Assembly: GCF_002312815.1 (NCBI RefSeq) | Contig: NZ_NKQJ01000011.1 | Location: 124,001 to 188,000 of the forward strand | DNA: 64,000 nt | Reading direction: 5' to 3' | Origin: Agaribacterium haliotis | GTDB taxonomy: Bacteria > Pseudomonadota > Gammaproteobacteria > Pseudomonadales > Cellvibrionaceae | Shown: piece after piece, positions 1-7,455 of the stretch | Layout of the letters: every line of letters starts with the position of its first letter | Numbering within the stretch: the stretch's first letter is position 1 | Notes under the pieces: model-generated | The model's input: only the letters and a program-made list of their open reading frames with translations | Database searches by the model: none | Told to the model about the DNA's origin: nothing | Translations under genes and position numbers: made by a program

Positions 1-611
1 CCTTCGTTGTCCGCAGTTTCGATATAGCCGTTAAAGTCCGGTGAATCGATGATGGCCACTTCGTTTTCGCCACTGGCGTCGAGGATATGACCGAGGCCCT
101 GAGCGAGCTTGTTGTTGTAGGTATCGCCAGTCTGCGCAATCACCTGGTACTGGCCATAGGCAACTTGCACGGTTTCTTGCTCTTGTTCCGTGCGCGGCAC
201 CCCGACTGAAACCAAGTTTTTGGGCAGCTTGTTGATGTTGACACCGGTCAGTACACCGACAGTACCGGTGTTAAATACCTTGCCGTCAGCGTCTTGCGCT
301 TCGTTGGTATCTTCGGGGTGCTGTACGTTAAAAAACAGATCGCCGTCTTCGCTGAGGAAGGCCCCGGTAACTTCGGCGCCAGCCGGCACTGTGGCAAGGC
401 GGGTCAGGCCCGGAGTTAACAGGCTGGATTCGTGGCCATCGTTACCGTCTGCACCTTCAGGGCCTGCGACGCCTTCAGGGCCAGCTGCACCCGCGGCGCC
501 GTTTGATCCGTCTTTGCCATCGTCACCGCTACAAGCAAGCAGTGCCAAGCTTGGCACGGCCACAAGTAAGGCGCGGCGAATAGCGCTGCTCAGTAGGTTG
601 TGTTGATACAT
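1..611 (-). CDS. PhoX-like secreted phosphatase lipoprotein with collagen-like N-terminal linker (3' end outside window)
   Basis: About 203 codons are visible; the gene runs off the left edge. The start at 611 opens with a signal peptide ending in a lipobox L-L-A-C (Cys27), so export and outer-membrane lipidation are likely. Residues about 29-60 are a run of G-X-X triplets (GKDGSNGAAG, GPEGVAGPEG), a collagen-like spacer. After it comes FLSEDGDLFFNVQHPED, a pattern I associate with the PhoX / DUF839 Ca2+-dependent alkaline phosphatases, followed by a GVLTGVNI segment. The catalytic half is not visible, so activity cannot be judged. It is divergent from two PhoA-type phosphatases, which supports a role in phosphate release from organic esters. 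Family assignment is from recalled motifs. Confidence 0.72.
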   Translation of the reverse strand, partial: MYQHNLLSSAIRRALLVAVPSLALLACSGDDGKDGSNGAAGAAGPEGVAGPEGADGNDGHESSLLTPGLTRLATVPAGAEVTGAFLSEDGDLFFNVQHPEDTNEAQDADGKVFNTGTVGVLTGVNINKLPKNLVSVGVPRTEQEQETVQVAYGQYQVIAQTGDTYNNKLAQGLGHILDASGENEVAIIDSPDFNGYIETADNE

Positions 612-760
612 CTTGTTGTCCCCTTTAATCCACAAAGTAAGTGCGTAAAAACAAGTGCCCTGTGTTTATTGGCCTTTTGTTGGCCCTTTTGTTGGCCTAA
701 GGCAATAAGGCATAAGGCACCTAAGGTCGGTTTGTCCGCGCGCCAGTCTAGGTAGAAGAA

Positions 761-777
761 ATGACACATCTGTGACG
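761..777 (-). promoter_or_regulatory. Pho-box-like direct repeat facing the PhoX-like gene
   Basis: Read on the minus strand the sequence is CGTCAC-N5-TGTCAT, two TGTCA-type half sites with the 11-nt period of the PhoB box (consensus TGTCAT-N5-TGTCAC). It lies 150 bp upstream of the PhoX-like start. The first half site deviates at its first base. PhoB control is inferred from the match and from the phosphatase neighbours. Confidence 0.5.
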
Positions 778-893
778 GCCAGATGAAGTTTTTTGTGTCG
801 TTTTGAGATCGCGTTAAAACTCTGTATGTCAACTGTTACAAGGCTTTTGGGGGAATTGGGCGTGGCCTCTCAAAAAAAGATACTTTGTAGCAA

Positions 894-910
894 TTTCATA
901 AAAATATCAC
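894..910 (+). promoter_or_regulatory. Pho-box-like direct repeat facing the PhoA-type genes
   Basis: TTTCAT-AAAAA-TATCAC on the plus strand: two half sites with the spacing and A-rich linker of the PhoB box, each one base off TGTCA(T/C). It lies 172 bp upstream of the first alkaline phosphatase. A weaker TGTCA element sits near 827. This is pattern matching only. Confidence 0.45.
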
Positions 911-1082
911 AGATTTGTAGCGTGTTTTTAACAAAAGCTGCATCGCTCTGACACGAAGTGGCGCTATTTTCTTCGCTCAGAAAGCTTGGTTGTTTTATCG
1001 GGGGCTGAGCTGCTCAAACTCAGTTGAAGTGGGCGAGAGTTTTACCGCGCACAAGCGCTTAATTACATAGACGGAGTGGAAG

Positions 1083-2669
1083 ATGAAAGGCATAGCCACC
1101 TTAAGTGCTCTGGCACTGGCTGTTAGTGCCGGTGTTCAGGCGCAGGTCCTGCCGAGCTCGCAGACGAGCTCGGCTTGGTACAGCGATGCACAGGCAAAAA
1201 TTGAAGCTAAGCTGCAGCGAACTCAGAGCGACAAAGCAAAAAATGTCATTTTGTTTGTCGGTGACGGTATGGGCGTATCGACCTTGACGGCGGCGCGCAT
1301 ACTTGAAGGTCAGATGCAGGGGGAAAGCGGTGAAGAAGGGTATTTAAGCTTTGAGCGCTTCCCGTATTCCGCGCTAGTAAAAACCTACAATGTCGACGCG
1401 CAAACGCCTGATTCGGCCGGCACCATGACGGCCATGATTAGCGGTTTGAAAACGGATGTCGGGGTGATCGGTGTCGATGAAGATATCGAGCGCGGCAATT
1501 GCGCCACGGTGGCTGGCAATGAAGTTGTCACCGCACTGGAATTGGCTGAACTCAAGGGTTTGAGCACCGGTATTGTTTCGACAGCCCGTATCACGCACGC
1601 GACGCCAGCGGCGACGTATGCCAAGAGCGCTGATCGCAACTGGGAAGATATCTCTGATATGAAAATTGACGAGTATCCAGAGCGCAAAGATTGTGAAGAT
1701 ATCGCTTCGCAATTAATTAACTTTGAAAAAAGTCTCGAAGCGCGCTTCCCCGGTGCCGACGTCGACGGTATTGAGGTGGCGTTTGGCGGTGGTCGTCGCC
1801 ACTTTTTGCCCAAAGATTCGGCGTTTAACGTTGAGAAAGAACAGTCTGCCGGTGAAGAGGGTGACCGCAGCGACGGTCGTGATTTAACCGCCGAGTGGCA
1901 ACAGCTTTATCCAAATGGTGTTTATGTCAACGGTCAGTCTGACTTTGACGCTATTGATGGCGATAGCACCGAGCGCGCTTTTGCACTGTTTAACGAAAGC
2001 CATATGCGCTACGAAGCCGATAGGAAAAATGATCAGCTCGGCGAGCCCAGCATTGCCGAAATGACAAGCAAGGCCATCGACATCCTCGACAACAACGATC
2101 AGGGTTTTTTCCTGATGGTTGAAAGCGGCCGTATCGATCACGGCCATCACGCCGGCAGCGCTTACAACGCACTGACCGATACCATCGCGTTTGCCGATGC
2201 GGTGCAGGCGGCTGTTGACGCTACCGACGCCTCGGAAACACTAATTTTGGTCACCGCCGATCACAGCCATGTATTTACCATCGCCGGTTATCCAAAGCGC
2301 GGCAACCCCATCCTCGGCAAAGTTGTTGAAGTTGGTAAAGACGAGCCGGCACTGGCTGACGACGGCATGCCTTATACCACCCTTGGTTATACCAACGGTC
2401 TCGGTATGCGCGACTACGGCCAGGAGACGAATGCCGATAAAACTTACGGTGAGGCTGGCAATGCCGGTCGCCACGATTTATCGGCCATCGACACCACCGC
2501 CCCCGGTTTCCACCAGGAAGCCCTGGTGCCCAAAAGCTCAGAAACGCACGCCGGTGAAGATATTAGCTTGCACGCGATGGGGCCCGGTGCTTACAAAGCG
2601 GCCGGTACTATTGAGCAAAACCTTGTATATCACCTGATTAACGAAGCGCTTGAGCTGGACAGCGAATAA
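1083..2669 (+). CDS. Alkaline phosphatase, PhoA superfamily, Sec-exported
   Basis: 528 aa. Hydrolyses phosphomonoesters outside the cytoplasm. A signal peptide ends near Ala20 (GVQAQ), with no lipobox. Family motifs: first metal Asp in VGDGMG (Asp61); nucleophile Ser in T-P-D-S-A-G-T (Ser111); metal-binding GRIDHGHHAG and TADHSH in the C-terminal third. The start is ATG with GGAG just upstream. It is followed after 10 bp by a second phosphatase that aligns almost end to end with it, so the pair is a tandem duplication likely transcribed together. A Pho-box-like element lies upstream. The length is typical of marine PhoA-type enzymes and all expected motifs are intact. Confidence 0.93.
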   Translation: MKGIATLSALALAVSAGVQAQVLPSSQTSSAWYSDAQAKIEAKLQRTQSDKAKNVILFVGDGMGVSTLTAARILEGQMQGESGEEGYLSFERFPYSALVKTYNVDAQTPDSAGTMTAMISGLKTDVGVIGVDEDIERGNCATVAGNEVVTALELAELKGLSTGIVSTARITHATPAATYAKSADRNWEDISDMKIDEYPERKDCEDIASQLINFEKSLEARFPGADVDGIEVAFGGGRRHFLPKDSAFNVEKEQSAGEEGDRSDGRDLTAEWQQLYPNGVYVNGQSDFDAIDGDSTERAFALFNESHMRYEADRKNDQLGEPSIAEMTSKAIDILDNNDQGFFLMVESGRIDHGHHAGSAYNALTDTIAFADAVQAAVDATDASETLILVTADHSHVFTIAGYPKRGNPILGKVVEVGKDEPALADDGMPYTTLGYTNGLGMRDYGQETNADKTYGEAGNAGRHDLSAIDTTAPGFHQEALVPKSSETHAGEDISLHAMGPGAYKAAGTIEQNLVYHLINEALELDSE

Positions 2670-2679
2670 GGAGACAACC

Positions 2680-4467
2680 ATGAATAAGAAGTTTACGTTA
2701 AGCCTTTTGTCTGCCGCTGTTATTGTCCTTTCAGCCTGTAGCGGTGACGATGATGACCCTAAGCCGGGGGCCAGCCCGAGCCCAGTGGTAAGCCCGAGCC
2801 CAGAGGTAAGCCCAAGCCCAGTGGTAAGCCCGAGCCCAGAGGTAAGCCCAAGCCCAGTGGTAAGCCCAAGCCCAGTGGTAAGCCCGAGCCCGGAAGTTAG
2901 CCCGTCGCTCTCTGATTCGCAGGCTTTTAACAATACCCTTGCCAATGACTGGTACAAAGATGCGGCCGCCAATGTTGCCGCTGCGCCTAGCTACGACGTT
3001 GCGGCGGACCGAGGCAAAGCCAAAAACGTGATTTTGTTTGTTGGCGATGGCATGGGTGTTAGTACGGTTACCGCTGCACGCATACTTGAAGGTCAGCAGA
3101 AGGCCATGATGGGTGAAGAAAATGTGCTGAGTTTTGGTAAGTTCCCGTTTGCCGGTTTGGCCAAAACCTATAACGTTGACGCCCAGACACCCGACTCTGC
3201 CGGCACCATGACGGCGATGGTTAGCGGTGTTAAAACCGATGTCGGTGTTATCGGTGTCGATGAAGACATTGTTCGCGGTGATTGTACAAGTGTTGCTGGT
3301 AATGAATTAGTCAGCGCACTTGAGCTGGCTGAAATTGCCGGTATGAGCACGGGCATCGTCAGTACCGCGCGTATTACTCACGCAACGCCAGCGGCCACTT
3401 ACGCTAAGAGCGCCGATCGCAACTGGGAAGATATCTCTGATATGAAAATTGACGAGAACCCCGAGCGCGCGGCCTGTGAAGATATCGCCAGCCAGCTGGT
3501 AAATTTTGAAGCAAACCTCGAAGCGCGTTACCAGGGTTTGGATGTCGACGGTATTGAAGTGGCAATGGGCGGAGGTCGCCGTCACTTCCTGCCCAAGGAT
3601 GTGGCCTTTAATGTCGAGAAGGCTGAATCGGCCGGTGAAGAGGGCGATCGCAGTGACGGCCGCGATCTAACCGCTGAGTGGAAAACGACCTACAGCGACG
3701 GTGCGTATGTCAATAGCGCAGCCGAGCTCAGCGCCTTGGATCTCGACGCAACACCACGTCTGTTTGGCTTATTCGAAGAGAGCCACATGCGCTACGAAGC
3801 CGACCGCAGCAACGATAGCCTCGGTGAACCCTCTATCGCTGAGATGACGGCCGCCGCCATCGATGTGCTCGATAACAACAATGAAGGTTTTTTCCTGATG
3901 GTCGAGGCCGGCCGTATTGACCACGGCCACCACGCCGGCAGTGCCTACAACGCGCTGACGGATACCATTGCTTTTGCCGATGCAGTGCAAGCGGCCGTTG
4001 ATGCCACAAACCCTGAGGAAACACTGATTATTGTCACTGCTGACCACAGCCACGTTTTCACCATTGCCGGTTATCCAAAACGCGGCAACCCGATACTCGG
4101 CAAAGTGGTTGAAGTGGGTAAGACAGAGCCAGCACTCGCTAGCGATGACATGCCCTACACTACGCTCGGCTACACCAATGGTCGCGGCATGCGCAACTAT
4201 GGTGCTGAGACCAACGCCGATAGAACCTACGGCGAAGATGGCAATGCCGGTCGCAAGGATTTATCTGAAGTAGATACGACTAGCAGCGGTTTCCACCAGG
4301 AGGCACTGGTACCGAAGAGCGCGGAAACTCACGCCGGTGAAGATGTGGGCATCTACGCGATGGGCCCGGGTGCGTCGTTAGTTTCCGGCACCAACGAGCA
4401 GAGCATTATTTTCCATGTTATGGATTTTGCTGCCGATCTTGTTGCCAGGGCGGATGCCAAACTTTAA
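2680..4467 (+). CDS. Alkaline phosphatase, PhoA superfamily, lipoprotein with Pro-Ser repeat linker
   Basis: 595 aa. An ATG at 2680 preceded by AAGGAGA is chosen over the longer in-frame extension. The signal peptide ends in a lipobox L-S-A-C (Cys20), so this paralog should be lipid-anchored, unlike the enzyme encoded 10 bp upstream. Residues about 32-73 are seven S-P-S-P-[V/E]-V hexapeptides forming an extended tether. The catalytic domain follows with VGDGMG, T-P-D-S-A-G-T, GRIDHGHHAG and TADHSH intact. Long stretches match the first phosphatase residue for residue (for example KTDVGVIGVDEDI), so the copies diverged mainly at their N termini. A strong stem-loop follows the stop. Confidence 0.93.
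   Translation: MNKKFTLSLLSAAVIVLSACSGDDDDPKPGASPSPVVSPSPEVSPSPVVSPSPEVSPSPVVSPSPVVSPSPEVSPSLSDSQAFNNTLANDWYKDAAANVAAAPSYDVAADRGKAKNVILFVGDGMGVSTVTAARILEGQQKAMMGEENVLSFGKFPFAGLAKTYNVDAQTPDSAGTMTAMVSGVKTDVGVIGVDEDIVRGDCTSVAGNELVSALELAEIAGMSTGIVSTARITHATPAATYAKSADRNWEDISDMKIDENPERAACEDIASQLVNFEANLEARYQGLDVDGIEVAMGGGRRHFLPKDVAFNVEKAESAGEEGDRSDGRDLTAEWKTTYSDGAYVNSAAELSALDLDATPRLFGLFEESHMRYEADRSNDSLGEPSIAEMTAAAIDVLDNNNEGFFLMVEAGRIDHGHHAGSAYNALTDTIAFADAVQAAVDATNPEETLIIVTADHSHVFTIAGYPKRGNPILGKVVEVGKTEPALASDDMPYTTLGYTNGRGMRNYGAETNADRTYGEDGNAGRKDLSEVDTTSSGFHQEALVPKSAETHAGEDVGIYAMGPGASLVSGTNEQSIIFHVMDFAADLVARADAKL
2773..2898 (+). repeat. Seven in-frame 18-bp tandem repeats coding the Ser-Pro tether
   Basis: Seven consecutive 18-bp units close to AGCCCGAGCCCAGTGGTA, differing by a few substitutions that alternate Val and Glu codons. 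Because the unit is a multiple of three, slippage would lengthen or shorten the surface tether without breaking the frame. Third-position variants (GAG/AAG) are shared between units, which suggests recent copying. Confidence 0.9.
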
Positions 4468-4514
4468 GGCTTAATAAAAAAGTCACTTAAGCGACACAAA
4501 CTAGTGTCAACAGA

Positions 4515-4542
4515 CCCTAAGAGCCCTGCGGGGCTCTTAGGG
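4515..4542 (+). terminator. Perfect 12-bp stem-loop after the phosphatase pair
   Basis: CCCTAAGAGCCC and its exact complement flank a TGCG loop, 48 bp after the stop at 4467. No T-run follows (TTAATGAG), so it may terminate weakly or stabilise the 3' end of the mRNA. A second, shorter inverted repeat (GCTTGCC / GGCAAGC) lies near 4571-4591. Confidence 0.6.
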
Positions 4543-4612
4543 TTAATGAGCTTATTCCCGGCTACTCCCGCTTGCCGAGGCCGGGCAAGCTCGCATTAAT
4601 CTAGGAATTAAC

Positions 4613-5374
4613 GTGTACCACCGATTAATTTTTCTCAGTTCTCTGGCCCTTGTTTTGGGCTGTCAAAAACACAGCGCTGATACGCACGACTTTGCTGCAG
4701 ACTACCAGTGCGAGAATATTAGCCCCGAGCTACTTGTTGCCAGCTACGAGCTGCACGGCCAGGACGAGCGTGAACTAAGCCTGTGGCGAAATGGCGCAAA
4801 AGTTATGCATCAATACCAGCCGCCAAATATTGTTCAGTTCTGGGCACTGGACAAAAATCAGGGAATTTGGCACAGCCAGTATTTTGATGATTATCAGCGC
4901 GGCATAGAGTACGAAGTGCGCGACTTGAATGCTGCCGAGCAGGCAGATGCGTGGAGCAGTTATTGGCAGTTTTTACCGCAGTCGAGCATAGAAAAAATGC
5001 ACAAGCTCGACAGCGGCGGTGAAGGCTGCAATGCCTGGGTTCAGTATCAAGACAAGCACGAAGGCATGCAGCTCACACTGTGGTGGCTGAGCGCTTTTAA
5101 TCTGCCCGCGCGCTATGAAATTAGCAAAGAGGGCGAACAAGAGCCACTTATCCAGCAGTGGCAGTTGCGTTCACTCTCGGGTAACAGCGCTGATATCAAT
5201 CAGGCTTTTGCTGTGCGTTCGAACTATAGCAGTACAGATTTTGCCGATATTGGTGACAGTGAAGACGATCCTTTTTTAGCCAAAATGATACGCCTCGGTT
5301 TTGTTGAGCACGGCGCCAGTGGTTTTTACGATGCCGACGGCCACAATCAACAACATGCCGGTCACCATCACTGA
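4613..5374 (+). CDS. Predicted lipoprotein of unknown function with His-rich tail
   Basis: 253 aa, GTG start with AGGAA upstream. The signal peptide ends at a lipobox V-L-G-C (Cys17), so an envelope lipoprotein is expected. The body is acidic and aromatic-rich with many Trp, without a domain I recognise. The C terminus ends in a His-rich tail (HNQQHAGHHH) that could bind metal. It follows the phosphatase pair but is separated from it by a stem-loop, so it may be its own unit. It faces the LysR gene, whose stop lies 13 bp beyond. I cannot name a function. Confidence 0.7.
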   Translation: MYHRLIFLSSLALVLGCQKHSADTHDFAADYQCENISPELLVASYELHGQDERELSLWRNGAKVMHQYQPPNIVQFWALDKNQGIWHSQYFDDYQRGIEYEVRDLNAAEQADAWSSYWQFLPQSSIEKMHKLDSGGEGCNAWVQYQDKHEGMQLTLWWLSAFNLPARYEISKEGEQEPLIQQWQLRSLSGNSADINQAFAVRSNYSSTDFADIGDSEDDPFLAKMIRLGFVEHGASGFYDADGHNQQHAGHHH

Positions 5375-5387
5375 ACTGAAGTGTTGG

Positions 5388-6266
5388 TTAACTTGCCTCG
5401 CAGAGCTTGAGCCACTGTTCAAGGCTGGCGTTGCGGTACTTGTGTTTGTGTACGGCAAGATAGAGTTTGCGGCTGAGGTCGAGTTCACTGCAGGGCAGGG
5501 CGACAAGGTTGCCGCGCTTAAAGTCTTGTTCAAGGCAGATCTCGCTGAGGCAGCTAAGGCCTAGGCCTTTGCTGACCGCGCGCTTGATGGCCTCGGTTTG
5601 TTCGAGCTCGAGGCGCACATTGAGCTGGGGGCCGAGCTCGCCGACGGCGCGGTCAAAACTCTGCCGGGTGCCCGAGCCAATCTCGCGCAGCACCCAGGCC
5701 TGGCTTAGCAGCTCCCCGCGCTCAATCTTACCGGTGGCGGCGAGGGGGTGCTCGGGGGCGCAGAAACAGATGAGTTTATCTTCGCGCCAAGTGTGGATGT
5801 CGAGATCCGGGTGCTGAATTTCCCCTTCGAGCATGCCGACATCAATATCGAAGTTCAGCAGTTCGCGTTTGATGCGCTCGGTGTTGGCGATATCGAGATT
5901 GATATGGGCATCGGGGGCTTTGTTGAGATAGGCCTCGATTAAATCAACACACAAATAGTTACCGATGGTCAGAGTTGCGCCGACTTTTAGGTTGCCGAGG
6001 GCGCGGTCGGTGCTGAGGTCCTCTTGCAGTTCGGTAGCCAGGGCCAGTAGCGATTCGGCTTTGGTGCGCAAGTGGCGGCCCTGTTCGTTGAGTTTTAAGC
6101 GCTTGCCTATGCGGTCGAATAGCTGCACATCAAACTGGTTTTCGAGCTCTTTTAGGGCTCCGCTGGCCGCGCTCTGGCTCAGCGAGAGCTGTTCAGCGGC
6201 GCGGCTGACGTTCTCGTGGTGAGCGATGGCGAGGAACACTTCGATTTGCCTGAGACTGTAACGCAC
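5388..6266 (-). CDS. LysR-family transcriptional regulator, YeiE-like
   Basis: 292 aa, the usual LysR length. The N-terminal winged helix-turn-helix covers about residues 18-37 (NVSRAAEQLSLSQSAASGAL) and is followed by FDRIGKRLKLNEQG. The effector domain shows segments I associate with E. coli YeiE: TIGNYL, DVGMLEG, WVLREIGSGTR, EAIKRAVSKGLGLSCLS. YeiE-type regulators respond to sulfur oxyanions in enteric bacteria; whether this one does is unknown. The neighbour upstream is a SapC gene reading away, so the 291-bp gap between them probably holds both promoters. Confidence 0.85.
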   Translation of the reverse strand: MRYSLRQIEVFLAIAHHENVSRAAEQLSLSQSAASGALKELENQFDVQLFDRIGKRLKLNEQGRHLRTKAESLLALATELQEDLSTDRALGNLKVGATLTIGNYLCVDLIEAYLNKAPDAHINLDIANTERIKRELLNFDIDVGMLEGEIQHPDLDIHTWREDKLICFCAPEHPLAATGKIERGELLSQAWVLREIGSGTRQSFDRAVGELGPQLNVRLELEQTEAIKRAVSKGLGLSCLSEICLEQDFKRGNLVALPCSELDLSRKLYLAVHKHKYRNASLEQWLKLCEAS

Positions 6267-6557
6267 TTCAGCAGCCCTATATCTGTTTTTCGAAAGACAC
6301 TCAGAGTTCTTATCTGCAGGGCTTCTATCTTATGCTTTCCTCTGGGGTGACTCAATGCTCGTCGCTGACAGCGAAGCATAACTGGCGCGCTTACGCTATT
6401 TTGTGCCGTACTGCGCTAAGCCCTTGCCGCAGTTAAAACAGGCCTGCTAGTATCGCTTGCATCGGCGTGGCCAGCGCTACCAACCAACGTTATACACAAA
6501 CGCGTTTGGCGCTGACTGCATTTCATTTCACTCGAAGTAAAAAGAAGAATCATAACT

Positions 6558-7295
6558 ATGTCCGCGATGATGTTTTATTCCAACCCCACGCCCCTGGACA
6601 AGAAAAAGCACGCAAATATCAAACTGCAGCGCCAGAACAACTACGATTTTGCTGCAAACAGCAACAGCCTGCCAGTGGCCGGTTTTGAGTTTTTTGAAGC
6701 CAGCCGCAGCTTCCCCATCTTTTTTGTGAAAAATTCTCAAGAGCAATATGTGCCCATCGCGATACTTTCGCTGCGCAGCAAAGGCCACGAACTAGGCAGT
6801 AACTGGGAAGGTGCCTATGTTCCGGCGTATGTGCGCCGCTATCCGTTTGTGTTGAGCTCCGACGGCGTGGTGCTGTTTGATGCCGACGCGCCACATCTGC
6901 AGGAGCAAGATGGCGATGAGCTGTTTAAGAACGATGAGGGTGAGCCAACAGAAACCCTAGAGAATATTGTGCAGTTTCTGAAAACTGTGGATCAGGGTTT
7001 TCGTTTGACCGAGGAGTTCTGCAAGGCCGCCGCCGAGAAAGAGCTGTTTTCAAAGTTCAGCGGTGGTATCAAGCTGCCTCAGGGAACAATTAATCTCGGT
7101 GAGCTGTACATCATCAATGAGAAGAGCCTGCACGAAAAGCTCGATGAAAAAGATGTCTACGAGTGGTTTAACAAGGGCTGGCTGGCCTGGGCTCACGCGC
7201 ACTTGCACTCGCTCGGCAGTATGAATGAGGTGTTAAAGCGCGCTCGCAACGCCGCACCTGCGGCACAAGAGACAAGCGAAGAAACATCGGCGTAA
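6558..7295 (+). CDS. SapC family protein
   Basis: 245 aa, no clear signal peptide. It shows the SapC layout: LPVAGFEFFEASRSFPIFF near the N terminus, a LRSKGHELGSNWEGAYVPAY core, RRYPFVL, and a Trp/His-rich C-terminal part (WFNKGWLAWAHAHLHSL). The family (named for a surface-layer-associated product in Campylobacter) has no firm biochemical role and is common in marine gammaproteobacteria next to TonB receptors and tryptophan halogenases. None of those genes is adjacent here. The ATG at 6558 is chosen; a canonical terminator follows the stop, so it is probably monocistronic. Confidence 0.85.
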   Translation: MSAMMFYSNPTPLDKKKHANIKLQRQNNYDFAANSNSLPVAGFEFFEASRSFPIFFVKNSQEQYVPIAILSLRSKGHELGSNWEGAYVPAYVRRYPFVLSSDGVVLFDADAPHLQEQDGDELFKNDEGEPTETLENIVQFLKTVDQGFRLTEEFCKAAAEKELFSKFSGGIKLPQGTINLGELYIINEKSLHEKLDEKDVYEWFNKGWLAWAHAHLHSLGSMNEVLKRARNAAPAAQETSEETSA

Positions 7296-7317
7296 TTGCC
7301 CGCTCTTAGCTTTGCAA

Positions 7318-7355
7318 AACCGCCCCGGCTGACTCTGGCTTTGGGCGGTTTTTTT
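7318..7355 (+). terminator. Rho-independent terminator after the SapC gene
   Basis: AACCGCCC and GGGCGGTT form an 8-bp GC-rich stem around a 17-nt loop, followed directly by a run of T residues. It sits 23 bp after the SapC stop codon. Confidence 0.85.
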
Positions 7356-7455
7356 ATGCCCGCAGGTTCCAGAAACAAGGCCTGCTATAGTTAACTAAAC
7401 TATTCTACGTCCCGGTCTTTGACCCCTAGCCCGACACTGGAGCCTTCGGCTGAGC

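Larger units (their letters stand above)
612..1082. other. Divergent intergenic region between the PhoX-like and PhoA-type genes
   Basis: No convincing gene in these 471 bases. The region is AT-rich near 840-960 and holds two direct-repeat elements resembling PhoB sites (listed separately), one oriented to each flanking gene. An AGACGGAGTGGAAG stretch just before 1083 supplies the ribosome binding site (GGAG) of the first alkaline phosphatase. Confidence 0.6.

Noticed and set aside
190-606. 138-aa plus-strand ORF at the left end
   Set aside because: It is antisense to the PhoX-like gene, whose lipobox, GXX repeats and FLSEDGDLFF motif are clear.
2773-2898. Regular 18-bp repeats that might suggest a CRISPR array
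   Set aside because: Units are directly abutting with no spacers, stay in frame and encode a Ser-Pro linker of an obvious lipoprotein.
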